NCBI GenBank assembly: GCA_037721215.1
Contig: JBBJNV010000021.1
Coordinates: forward strand, 18,513 to 82,512
DNA length: 64,000 nucleotides
Reading direction: 5' to 3'
From: Gemmatimonadaceae bacterium
GTDB taxonomy: Bacteria > Gemmatimonadota > Gemmatimonadetes > Gemmatimonadales > Gemmatimonadaceae
Part shown: positions 36,941 to 45,112 of the stretch, piece after piece
Layout of the letters: every line of letters begins with the position of its first letter
How positions within the stretch are numbered: position 1 is the stretch's first letter
Notes under the pieces: generated by a model
The model's database searches: none
What the model was told of the DNA's origin: nothing
The model's input: the letters and a program-made list of their open reading frames with translations, nothing else
Translations under genes and position numbers: made by a program

Positions 36941-37846
36941 CTAACCGCTTCCGGCGGGCGGAGGTTTATCAGGCGATCGCCTGCCTGACTGTTGTCGGCC
37001 ACCCGAGACACGAATCTCTCCGTACATGCCGAGCGCAACATGCTCCGGCGACTTCGGATCATCCTTGACGAAGCACGCTATCACGTACACGCGCCCGGGC
37101 TTCATGTCGACGTCCAGCGCTCCAAGGGGCGTCCCGCCCCCGCGTACCTGAAGAAGCCCGAAATCCCCGTCGAACAGGGAGTCGACGTTGCCCCCAGCCT
37201 TCTCAACCGCCAGGACTTTTTCCAGCGTGACACCTTCCGCGAGCTGCGCGATGGTGACCTGGTGCGTCATCTTGCCATCATTCCGAAACACGAACGAATG
37301 TCTGCCCGGCGCGAGCGTGCGTCGGTACTGGAAAGCATAGTCGGTGCCGATGATCGTATCCGTGGGCGGTGGCGCAGGCACTGTCTTAGCCAGTGCGGTC
37401 CCGACCTGGATCACCGAATACATCCCCATGTCGAAGTGGGCCTTTGCGCCAGCCGAGTCGCGAAAAATGCAGATGACCGCGTACTCGCGGCCGGCGACGA
37501 GGTCTGTTGAGATGGTGCCTGACGACCGCTCTCCGGCGTCGGCAAAGAGCACTCCGACGGGACCTTCGATCAGAGCCTGAACTGGCTTCCCCGCACGTCG
37601 TGTCTCGAGGACGCGTTCCACCTGAACGCCTGGCTTGAGCAGCGCAATGTTCAGCTCGTGGCGGACTTTGCCCTTGTTGTTGAAACGAAATGCAGTTCGT
37701 CCCGCTGGCAGGCTGGCGGGCACCTGAAACGCGTAGTCAGCCCCTCCGATTTCCACTTCACTTCCACCGTGATTGGCCCGCGGTTCCGACTTACTGCATC
37801 CGACGGCAATAAGTGCAGCAAACACGATTGTAGTGGCAACTTTCAT
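36941..37846 (-). CDS. Lipoprotein with two tandem cupredoxin-like domains
   Basis: ATG 37846 overlaps the nitrilase stop (ATGA); 301 residues with lipobox IAVGC. Two homologous halves each begin with a DYAFQ strand: SEVEIGGADYAFQV and DTIIGTDYAFQY. Each carries a candidate type-1 copper ligand set: His in VRHELNIAL and Cys...His...Met in VICIFRDSAGAKAHFDMGMY for domain 1; MTHQVTIAQL and ACFVKDDPKSPEHVALGMY for domain 2. Spacing from Cys to His to Met resembles plastocyanin-like sites. It would sit in the periplasm as an electron carrier or copper binder. Why it is cotranscribed with pyrimidine catabolism genes is unclear. Confidence 0.65.
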   Translation of the reverse strand: MKVATTIVFAALIAVGCSKSEPRANHGGSEVEIGGADYAFQVPASLPAGRTAFRFNNKGKVRHELNIALLKPGVQVERVLETRRAGKPVQALIEGPVGVLFADAGERSSGTISTDLVAGREYAVICIFRDSAGAKAHFDMGMYSVIQVGTALAKTVPAPPPTDTIIGTDYAFQYRRTLAPGRHSFVFRNDGKMTHQVTIAQLAEGVTLEKVLAVEKAGGNVDSLFDGDFGLLQVRGGGTPLGALDVDMKPGRVYVIACFVKDDPKSPEHVALGMYGEIRVSGGRQQSGRRSPDKPPPAGSG

Positions 37847-38712
37847 AGCTCGACGAGCCCCCCGTACGTCTCGGGCCGGCGGTCCCTGTAGAACTGCCAC
37901 ACGTTCCGAACCTCTCGCACCTGCTCGAGATCGAGCTCGGCAGTCACAAGCTCCGTCTGATCGCGGCTACCAGTCGCGAGCATCTGTCCCCTCGGATCGC
38001 AGAAATAGCTTTGCCCGTAAAACTCGCCAATATCCCATGGCTGCTCGCGGCCAACGCGGTTTATCGCCCCAACGAAATATGCGTTTGCCACCGCATGCGC
38101 CGGCTGTTCGAGCTTCCATAAATATTCGGACAGTCCGGCCACCGTAGCCGACGGATTGAAGACGATTTCAGCGCCATTCAAACCAAGCTCGCGTGCGCCC
38201 TCGGGAAAATGTCGGTCGTAACAGATGTAGACGCCGACATCAGCGTACGCTGTCTTGAAAACGGGATAACCCAGATTCCCCGGCTTGAAGTAGAACTTTT
38301 CCCAGAACCCGGGAGCGCAATGTGGAATGTGATTCTTGCGGTATTTGCCAAGGTACGTGCCGTCGGCATCAATCACCGCGGCAGTGTTGTAGTAGACGCC
38401 CGGAGAGTCTTCTTCGTAGATAGGCACGACGATCACCATGCTGTGCCGCTTCGCCATCTCCTGCATCAGTTTCGTCGTTGGCCCGTCGGGAATTCCTTCG
38501 ACGGAGTCATACCATCTGGTGGTCTGTTCGGCGCAAAAGTATGGACCGGTAAAGATCTCCTGCATGCAGAGAATCTGGACGCCTTCGCTCGCGGCCTGAT
38601 CGATAAGCGGGATGTGTTTCTCGATATTTGCCTGCCGGATGGTCTCGAGCGGCTCGGTAGTGGCGCACGCATGCGAAGCCTGGATCAAACCACATTTCAC
38701 GACTTTGGCCAT
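37843..38712 (-). CDS. Nitrilase-superfamily amidohydrolase, likely beta-ureidopropionase
   Basis: The 289-residue enzyme has the nitrilase Glu-Lys-Cys triad: Glu52 in CMQEIFTGPYFC, Lys126 in YRKNHIP and Cys164 in YICYDRHFPEG. It is close to N-carbamoyl-beta-alanine amidohydrolase and N-carbamoylputrescine amidase. Context settles the choice: with PreA, a hydantoinase and an NCS1 transporter in the same operon, it most likely hydrolyses N-carbamoyl-beta-alanine to beta-alanine, CO2 and ammonia. It lies 12 nt after the transporter gene and overlaps the cupredoxin start. Confidence 0.88.
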   Translation of the reverse strand: MAKVVKCGLIQASHACATTEPLETIRQANIEKHIPLIDQAASEGVQILCMQEIFTGPYFCAEQTTRWYDSVEGIPDGPTTKLMQEMAKRHSMVIVVPIYEEDSPGVYYNTAAVIDADGTYLGKYRKNHIPHCAPGFWEKFYFKPGNLGYPVFKTAYADVGVYICYDRHFPEGARELGLNGAEIVFNPSATVAGLSEYLWKLEQPAHAVANAYFVGAINRVGREQPWDIGEFYGQSYFCDPRGQMLATGSRDQTELVTAELDLEQVREVRNVWQFYRDRRPETYGGLVEL

Positions 38713-38724
38713 GGCGTTCCCTTC

Positions 38725-40242
38725 TCAGCTTTCGGTGGTTGGGTCATTCGGCGCACGCGCCCCGGCGGGCGAAACGTGCGGTGTGCCCCTCATCAGAATC
38801 AGATAGAACAAAAAGCTCAGCGTGAACGTCACAAACCACGCGTACGTGTAGATGCGGTCGAAGATGCCGGGGTCTGCAATTCGACCGCCGGGCGTTGTAG
38901 CCGCGTTTATAAAGCCGGGAATCACCGGAAGCACTGCCAGTACCAGCGCAGCGATCGCGCGCCAGTTCACGCCATCGCTGTAGGTATACAGACCGTCCAT
39001 CCGGAACAGATCGCGCAGTGACAATTCCTGCTTTTTCACGATCCAGTAATCGGCGATGAGAATGCCGCCCAGCGCACCCATGAGACTCGAGTAGCCGATG
39101 AGCCAGGTGAAGATGTACGCCGCCGCGTCGGAGTAAAGTCGCCACGGCATCATTGCAATTCCGATCACTGCGGTGATGAGACCGCCGGTCACGTACGAGA
39201 TACGCCGGGGGCTGAGATTGGAAAAATCATTCGCCGGCGAAACTACGTTGGCGGCCATGTTCGTGGTGAGCTGGGCCGCGAGTATCACGAGCGCGCCAAG
39301 GATTATGACACCAGGGCTGCCAATGCGGCTGATCAACTCGACCGGATCCCAGATTGCATTCCCGTAGATCACGATCGTCGCGCTGGTGACAGCCACGCCG
39401 ATGAAAGCGAATGCTGTCATCGTTGCCGGCAACCCCATCGCCTGGCCGAGCATCTGCGACCGCTGGCTTTTCGCATAGCGTGTGAAGTCGGGAATGTTCA
39501 GGCTGAGCGTCGCCCAGTAACCGACGTTGGCGGTAAGCGCGGCTGGAAACAGCGTCCAGAATGGAGTGCTTCCCTGTTGCAGCTTCACCGACCCGCGCAG
39601 CACGTTCTCCAGCCCGCCGCCATTGCTCACACCCCACCACAACAACAGAGCGCCGCCCCCAAGCAGAAGTGGCGCCGACCAACTTTCGAGGATCTTGATT
39701 CCCTCGGTTCCCTTGAGAATGATCACGACCTGAATCGCCCAGAAAAACCCGAACGCAATCCAGAGGGCACCCGGCAACGCTGCCCAGCCGGGCCACGCCG
39801 CGGTCATCAGTGCGTTCAGCGCGAGTCCTCCGATCCAGGTCTGTATCCCGAACCAGCCGCAAGCGACAATGGCCCGCAGCATTGCCGCTACGTTCGCGCC
39901 ACGCACTCCGAAGCTTGCCCGGCACAGAACAGGAAAGGAGATGCCGTATTTGGTACCTGCGTGCGCGTTCAACACCATTGGCAGGAGGACGATGACGTTG
40001 CCCAGCAGAATAGTGAATAGCGCCTGAAACCAGGTCATGCCCTGTTGCATCAGGCCTGACGCGAGCGTGTATGTCGTGATCACAACGCTCATTCCAATCC
40101 ACAGCGCCGCGATGTTATATGTTGACCACGTTCTGCGGGATAGCGGGGTCGGGGCCAGATCGGCATTCCATAATGGACTGCCGTTCAGTTCCTTGTTCAG
40201 GTCATCGATGGCATCGATCTTTGGCGATGCCTCGAAGGTCAC
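38725..40242 (-). CDS. NCS1-family nucleobase:cation symporter (uracil/thymine or hydantoin type)
   Basis: The 505-residue membrane protein has about twelve helices. The N-terminal consensus NADLAPTPLSRRTWSTYNIAALWIG is shown here only in part: DLAPTPLSRRTWSTYN is seen before TM1. The substrate-site helices contain GIQTWIGGLAL and NIPDFTRYAK, typical of NCS1 carriers such as Mhp1 and PucI. Cation binding is expected at TM1/TM8, including AANVVSPANDFSNL. Operon context points to uracil or thymine import. The start GTG 40242 overlaps the lipoprotein stop (GTGA), so its translation may depend on that small gene. Confidence 0.9.
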   Translation of the reverse strand: MTFEASPKIDAIDDLNKELNGSPLWNADLAPTPLSRRTWSTYNIAALWIGMSVVITTYTLASGLMQQGMTWFQALFTILLGNVIVLLPMVLNAHAGTKYGISFPVLCRASFGVRGANVAAMLRAIVACGWFGIQTWIGGLALNALMTAAWPGWAALPGALWIAFGFFWAIQVVIILKGTEGIKILESWSAPLLLGGGALLLWWGVSNGGGLENVLRGSVKLQQGSTPFWTLFPAALTANVGYWATLSLNIPDFTRYAKSQRSQMLGQAMGLPATMTAFAFIGVAVTSATIVIYGNAIWDPVELISRIGSPGVIILGALVILAAQLTTNMAANVVSPANDFSNLSPRRISYVTGGLITAVIGIAMMPWRLYSDAAAYIFTWLIGYSSLMGALGGILIADYWIVKKQELSLRDLFRMDGLYTYSDGVNWRAIAALVLAVLPVIPGFINAATTPGGRIADPGIFDRIYTYAWFVTFTLSFLFYLILMRGTPHVSPAGARAPNDPTTES

Positions 40243-40676
40243 TTCGAGAATACCAGGGTCAGCCCGAGCGTCGTACCCGTGATCGTGCCGTTGGCAATAG
40301 TAGCGGTAGTGGGGGCATCACCGATCGGTACGAACGTAATCATTGAGCCGGTAACGGTGTACGTGCCGACAGAGGTCAGCGGACTGTCGGTTACCGTCGA
40401 CCCAGTTGTCTCCCGCAGTGTAATCAGGCTCGTGAAGCTGTTATCGGCACGCAGCACTGCGTTACCGCCAGCAACTTCAATTTTCGACGTAATCCCGTTC
40501 GATGTTCCGCCTGCAACCAGGAAAGGAAGCGGCATCCCGTTAACTGTGCGCAGTGTGTAGGTGCCGGTAACGGGCTCTGGCCCCGTTGAATCGCTGCATG
40601 CCGCTGAGAATACTGCGAAAGCCACCGCAGCCAGGGCGAATTTCATTCGCGTGCGAATGAGAGGGATCATGTGCAT
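40239..40676 (-). CDS. Small lipoprotein with DSTGP start, inside the pyrimidine operon
   Basis: The ATG 40676 has GGAG 5 nt upstream; 145 residues. The signal ends FSAACSDSTGPEPVTGTYTL. The mature 115 residues are rich in Thr, Gly and Ser and alternate like a small beta-barrel (RADNSFTSLITLRE, GTYTVTGSMITFVPIGD), a lipocalin-like pattern seen in many proteins of this lineage. The same Cys-x-Asp-Ser-Thr-Gly-Pro start occurs in the propeller lipoprotein at 2460. It lies between the hydantoinase and transporter genes and overlaps the latter. Function unknown. Confidence 0.68.
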   Translation of the reverse strand: MHMIPLIRTRMKFALAAVAFAVFSAACSDSTGPEPVTGTYTLRTVNGMPLPFLVAGGTSNGITSKIEVAGGNAVLRADNSFTSLITLRETTGSTVTDSPLTSVGTYTVTGSMITFVPIGDAPTTATIANGTITGTTLGLTLVFSK

Positions 40677-40769
40677 GGTAGCTCCGTCAAAGAGATGTAA
40701 CTGAATGCATGGCCGTCCTTGGACGGATGAACTTACTGAATTTATGGCCGCTGCTTGACGTGGGAGGTT

Positions 40770-42161
40770 CTATCGCAATCCGGCTTTCGTTCTCGACAGC
40801 CACTTACCGCGTCCCTCCGTGCCGACCACCGCATAGTCGTCAACAATTACCTCTCCGCGCGACAGAGTTGTTCGCGCGAATCCAGCCAGCTCCCATCCCT
40901 CGAAGGGCGACCAGTCAGCGTTGGTCTCCATTGTCTCGCAATCGACTTTCATCGTCCGCTCCGGATGGATGATCGCCAGGTCTGCGTCGCTGCCCACTGC
41001 TATTGAGCCCTTGCGCGGATAGAGCCCCATGATCTTCGCGGGGTTCGTGCTCAGCTTCATGCACATCTCGTCCAGCGAGATCCGGTTCTTCAGGACGCCG
41101 TGAGTATACGTCACCGGTAACAGCGTCTCCAGTCCAGGCATCCCCATCGGGATCTTCGTCCAGTCCCCTGCCCACATCGATTTCTGTTCGCGTGTAAATG
41201 TGCAGGTGTCGGTGGAAATCACGGAAACCTCGCCGTCTTTCAAACCTTCCCACAGACGAGCCACGTCCTCTGGTTTCTTCAGCTGAGGGCAGCACGCGAA
41301 CAAATGGCCATCCTCTCTGTCGAATACACTGTCGTCAAGTACGAGGTACTGTGCGCAGGTTTCGGCCACCACAGGCACTCCACGGGATTGCGCTGCCTTC
41401 ACTATATCAGCGCCCTCCCCGGTCGACATGTGAACGATATAAAGCTGGCCACCAGTTGCCTCGCACCATGTGACGACCCGCTGGACTGCTTCCGACTCGA
41501 TGAAATTTGGCCTCGTCATGCGGTGCAGCCGCGCGCCGTACTCCTTCATCAGCTCGGGAGTATGATTGCGCGCAATCAGCTCATCGAGCACTCGGGACGA
41601 TTCTGCGTGCACGAGCAGCATCGTGCCGTACTCCTTCATTTTCTCGAGCGTGCCGAAGAGCGCTCTGTCATCCGATTGCCAGCCTTCGGACTCGTAGATC
41701 ATGAATTCCTTGAAGGTGGTAAAGCCACGATCAACCATTCCCCTTATCTGGTCCTTGTGCTCGTCATAACGCGTGATGCAGATATGGAACGTGTAGTCGA
41801 TCAGCGCTTTTCCATCGGCTTTGGCCATCCAGTTGTCCGCGGCCTGACTGAGCGAGTCGCCCGCATAGGGAATGGCGAAGTCGATGAGTGTTGTCACGCC
41901 GCCGCGGGCGGCGGCGCGCGTCCCAGTGCGGTAGTCGTCCGAGGACACTGTGCCGCAGAACGGAAGCTCCAGGTGGACGTGGACGTCCAGGGCACCAGGC
42001 AGAACGTGGTGGCCAGAGGCGTCGATGATGCGGGTCGTCGCAGACGGGACGAGATTTGACCCAATGGCCGCGATCGACCCGCCAATGATTCCGATATCTG
42101 TGACTCGGGTGCCGGATGGCGTGACCACATTCCCGCCTCGAACGATACTTTCGAATTCCAA
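40770..42161 (-). CDS. Dihydropyrimidinase / D-hydantoinase
   Basis: The 463-residue amidohydrolase opens the dihydrouracil or dihydrothymine ring to N-carbamoyl-beta-alanine derivatives. Metal ligands are His61 and His63 in LDVHVHLELPF, the carboxylated Lys151 in TTFKEFMIY, and histidines in LLVHAESS and LYIVHMSTGEG, with the last Asp in VISTDTCTF. Length and motif order match the cyclic amidase family. It follows preA at 77 nt and precedes the small lipoprotein gene, forming step two of the reductive pyrimidine route encoded here. Confidence 0.93.
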   Translation of the reverse strand: MEFESIVRGGNVVTPSGTRVTDIGIIGGSIAAIGSNLVPSATTRIIDASGHHVLPGALDVHVHLELPFCGTVSSDDYRTGTRAAARGGVTTLIDFAIPYAGDSLSQAADNWMAKADGKALIDYTFHICITRYDEHKDQIRGMVDRGFTTFKEFMIYESEGWQSDDRALFGTLEKMKEYGTMLLVHAESSRVLDELIARNHTPELMKEYGARLHRMTRPNFIESEAVQRVVTWCEATGGQLYIVHMSTGEGADIVKAAQSRGVPVVAETCAQYLVLDDSVFDREDGHLFACCPQLKKPEDVARLWEGLKDGEVSVISTDTCTFTREQKSMWAGDWTKIPMGMPGLETLLPVTYTHGVLKNRISLDEMCMKLSTNPAKIMGLYPRKGSIAVGSDADLAIIHPERTMKVDCETMETNADWSPFEGWELAGFARTTLSRGEVIVDDYAVVGTEGRGKWLSRTKAGLR

Positions 42162-42238
42162 GATCGCCTCTGGTGCTCAGTAGTACGAAACTACAACCAA
42201 CGCCAATGGGGACTCAGCGTGCGACTCCTGCACGATCG

Positions 42239-43375
42239 TTATCGAGCCGCCTCTTCGGCTGCCGGAGTCGCGTACCCCTCCACCATTTCGTATCCAGCAT
42301 TGTAGTCCGACGTGCCCGGCCGTCTGATCTGCGACTGCAAAACCACCCTGTCTCGCCTGCTTCCGCGGAAATCTTCGAGCGAATTCCAGCCGCTCGCCTC
42401 GTGTTTTTCGAGGAAAGCCTTGTATTGCTCGTTCAGTCGCTTGATGACGTTCGGTCCCACGGCTTGGTCGAGCATCGCCGACGTGCACACCTGCACCGTG
42501 CCACAGCCGAGCATGAAGTAGCTGAGGGCCTGTGACATGTCGGAGATTCCGCCGATGCCGGAGAAACTATTGTCGGGAAACGCTTGCGTGAGTTGCGCCA
42601 TCTTTGCCAGTGCCATCGGCAGAATCGCCGGGCCTCCAAGGCCGCCGCTGGAAACGAATCCGTCTACATTGATCTCGAAATCGAGCGTCTCGAGATCGAT
42701 CAGCGGCAGAGAAGGAAATGTGTTCGACGAGACGATCGCGTCCGCGCCACCGCGGAAGCAGGCGCCTGCCTCGAGCACGATATTCGCTGTCGCAGGGGTG
42801 AGCTTGCACCAGACGGGGATCCGCGAAACTTCCTTGACTGCTTCGGTTACCACCGAGCAAAGGACCTGGTCCTTGCCAATGTTCGACCCCATGTCTTTCC
42901 GGTCCATATGGGGGCAGGAAAAGTTGAGCTCCAAACCATCGGCGCCCGCATTCTGACAGGCCTCGGCGAGCTGCTGCCAGTGGTGCAGCTCCTTGTCATT
43001 GCCCGATCCGGCCATGATCGACGCGATGAGGACGCGGTTCGGAAATGCATCCTTGATGCGCCGGATGCGGGGCTCCCACCAGTCGATTGGCTTGTCTGAT
43101 ATCAACTCCCAGTTCCATGAAGAATGAAGGGCTGAATTCGGCGCCTTCTTCATGGACACGGCGGCCGTCTCCGGGGAAGTCCGCATGAATTTGGCCTTTG
43201 CACCGTAGACATTCACCACGGGGTGGAGTCCGATTGTCTTTGTGACGACGCCCCCCCATCCCGCCTCGAACGCTCTCATGATGTTGCTTTCGGATTCCGT
43301 CGGCGGCGCCGACGAGAGCAGGAACGGATTCTCGAACTGAATTCCAGTGAAATTGACTCCGCAGTTTACAGCCAT
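42239..43375 (-). CDS. preA: Dihydropyrimidine dehydrogenase, PreA-type subunit without the ferredoxin domain
   Basis: The ATG 43375 has a strong AAGGAGG (43382-43388). The 378 residues form one FMN barrel of the class-I dihydroorotate dehydrogenase type: NPFLLSSAPPTES, KTIGLHPVVN, LELNFSCPHMDRKDMGS, AKLTP-like CKLTPATANIVL, and phosphate-site segments FSGIGGISDM and GTVQVCTSAML. PreA reduces uracil or thymine with electrons relayed from PreT through Fe-S clusters. In typical PreA about 70 C-terminal residues hold two 4Fe-4S clusters; here the tail (GWNSLEDFRGSRRDRVV onward) has no cysteine. No preT gene is in the window. Confidence 0.85.
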   Translation of the reverse strand: MAVNCGVNFTGIQFENPFLLSSAPPTESESNIMRAFEAGWGGVVTKTIGLHPVVNVYGAKAKFMRTSPETAAVSMKKAPNSALHSSWNWELISDKPIDWWEPRIRRIKDAFPNRVLIASIMAGSGNDKELHHWQQLAEACQNAGADGLELNFSCPHMDRKDMGSNIGKDQVLCSVVTEAVKEVSRIPVWCKLTPATANIVLEAGACFRGGADAIVSSNTFPSLPLIDLETLDFEINVDGFVSSGGLGGPAILPMALAKMAQLTQAFPDNSFSGIGGISDMSQALSYFMLGCGTVQVCTSAMLDQAVGPNVIKRLNEQYKAFLEKHEASGWNSLEDFRGSRRDRVVLQSQIRRPGTSDYNAGYEMVEGYATPAAEEAAR

Positions 43376-43394
43376 TTTGCTCCTCCTTTAATTA

Positions 43395-43467
43395 GTCCGC
43401 AGTCCGCAATAGGTCCGCAGCCCGCAATCAGTTCGCAGTCCGCACATTCGTCCGCAGTCCGCAGCAG
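43395..43467. repeat. Four-copy imperfect 18-nt tandem repeat between mmsA and preA
   Basis: Copies start at 43395, 43413, 43431 and 43450 (18, 18, 19 and 18 nt) and share the core GTCCGCAGTCCGCA with one or two changes. Each unit is itself two GTCCGCA-like heptamers. The array fills almost the whole gap between the dehydrogenase stop (43471) and the preA ribosome site. It is not a CRISPR: there are no spacers. It might bind a protein, fold the message, or simply be a minisatellite. Confidence 0.85.
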
Positions 43468-43470
43468 ACG

Positions 43471-44925
43471 TCAGGACATCCAATTCGTCCCATGCTCACT
43501 ATTCCACTTGGTAGTCAGCTTCTTCGACTTCGTCCAGAACTCGATCGATCCCCGTCCGGTGATATCGCCAACCCCGAACCGTGACTCATTCCACCCCCCG
43601 AACGAAAACGGCTCGCGTGGAACAGGCACGCCCACATTGACTCCAATCATCCCCGCGTTTGCGCGTTCCATGACATGCCTGGCCGTTGCGCCGCTCTCGG
43701 TGAACACCGATGCAGCGTTGCCATACGGCGATGCGTTCTCCACCTCCAGCGCCTGGTCGAGAGTCCTGGCACGCACGATCGCGATCACCGGCCCGAAAAC
43801 CTCCTCCTGTGCAATCCGCATGTCGGGAGTAACATGGTCGATGATGGTCGGGCCGACAAAAAACCCTCCCTCCCTGCCAGCAACGACCGCATTTCGGCCA
43901 TCGACCAGCACCGTGGCTCCCGCGTCTTCTGCCTCGGTGATGTAACGCTCGATGCGGTCCCGCGCCTCGGCCGAAATCACCGGTCCAAGGTTGGCGCCCG
44001 GCACTACCGCGCGAGCGAGTGCAACCATGCTGTCAATAATATGATCAGTGCCCGAAACCGCGACCATCACTGACGCCGCCATGCACCGCTGGCCCGCGCA
44101 ACCCGACATCGATGCAACCACATTCGACGCCGTCATCTCCTGGTTTGCGTCCGGCATCACGATGAGATGATTCTTTGCGCCACCAAGCGCGAGTACGCGC
44201 TTGAGATTTGCGCTTCCCCGGCGATAAACCAGCTTGGCAATCTTCGTCGAGCCTACGAAACTGATCGCCTCGATCCCCGAATGGTCGCAGATTGCCTCGA
44301 CCACCTCCCTCCCACCGTGAACCACCTGAAACACGCCCTGTGGCAAACCCGCCTCAGCGAGTAGTTCCGCAATGCGGTTGGCGCTGAGAGGTACCATCTC
44401 CGACGGCTTGAGAATCAGGCAGTTTCCGAGCGCGATTGCATTGGGTATGGTCCAGTTCGGCACCATGCTGGGGAAATTGAATGGAGTAATCGACGCCACC
44501 ACCCCCAGGGGGAATCGCTCGATCCTGCACTCCACTCCGCGGCTCACCTCCAGAACTTCTCCTCCCGTGAGCTGCGGCAACGAGCAGGCAAACTCCGTCA
44601 GCTCCATCGCCTTCAGGATCTCTGCCCTGGCCTCGCTGTAGATCTTGCCGTTCTCTTCGGTCACGAGCGCCGTCAATTCCTCGATGTCGCGCTCCAGCAA
44701 TGCGCGATACCGGTAGAAAATCTGGACGCGCTCCTTGATTGGAAGCGCCGACCAACCGGGGAACGCTCTCTGAGCTATCGCTACAGCTTTGTCGAGATCA
44801 TCACGCGACGACAAAGGAACTCGCGAGATGACTGTTCCGTTGCTCGGATCATGGACGTCGATGTACTCCTGATCCGTGTCGACGAAATCGCCTCCTACAT
44901 AGTTGCGAACTTCAGCGTATTTCAT
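43471..44925 (-). CDS. mmsA: CoA-acylating methylmalonate/malonate-semialdehyde dehydrogenase
   Basis: ATG 44925 gives 484 residues beginning with the family-typical RNYVGGDFVD strand; the frame is open for 66 more codons upstream but those look non-coding. Catalytic Cys281 is in SGCAGQRCMAAS. The family-specific LALGGAKNH replaces the usual Glu-containing ELGGK of hydrolytic aldehyde dehydrogenases. MmsA converts malonate semialdehyde to acetyl-CoA or methylmalonate semialdehyde to propionyl-CoA, the final steps for beta-alanine or beta-aminoisobutyrate. It is the first gene of the pyrimidine operon. A transaminase for the preceding step is not visible. Confidence 0.93.
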   Translation of the reverse strand: MKYAEVRNYVGGDFVDTDQEYIDVHDPSNGTVISRVPLSSRDDLDKAVAIAQRAFPGWSALPIKERVQIFYRYRALLERDIEELTALVTEENGKIYSEARAEILKAMELTEFACSLPQLTGGEVLEVSRGVECRIERFPLGVVASITPFNFPSMVPNWTIPNAIALGNCLILKPSEMVPLSANRIAELLAEAGLPQGVFQVVHGGREVVEAICDHSGIEAISFVGSTKIAKLVYRRGSANLKRVLALGGAKNHLIVMPDANQEMTASNVVASMSGCAGQRCMAASVMVAVSGTDHIIDSMVALARAVVPGANLGPVISAEARDRIERYITEAEDAGATVLVDGRNAVVAGREGGFFVGPTIIDHVTPDMRIAQEEVFGPVIAIVRARTLDQALEVENASPYGNAASVFTESGATARHVMERANAGMIGVNVGVPVPREPFSFGGWNESRFGVGDITGRGSIEFWTKSKKLTTKWNSEHGTNWMS

Positions 44926-45112
44926 GTATGCATCGCAAGGGTAAGACTGACTGCAAGCTCGCATCAAAACCGCCTCCGAGCAAGCAAATCCACGATCACT
45001 CCGACAACACGCATCGACACCTGCCAGCTGCGCTTCGACACGAGCGGCCTCGACAAGTTGGCTTAGTTTTAGGCATGCCTCAGTCTCTAGCGCCCGCATC
45101 TCACTTGCCGCA

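Noticed and set aside
43395..43467. Possible mini CRISPR array
   Set aside because: The units are directly adjacent with no unique spacers, and no cas-like gene is in the window.
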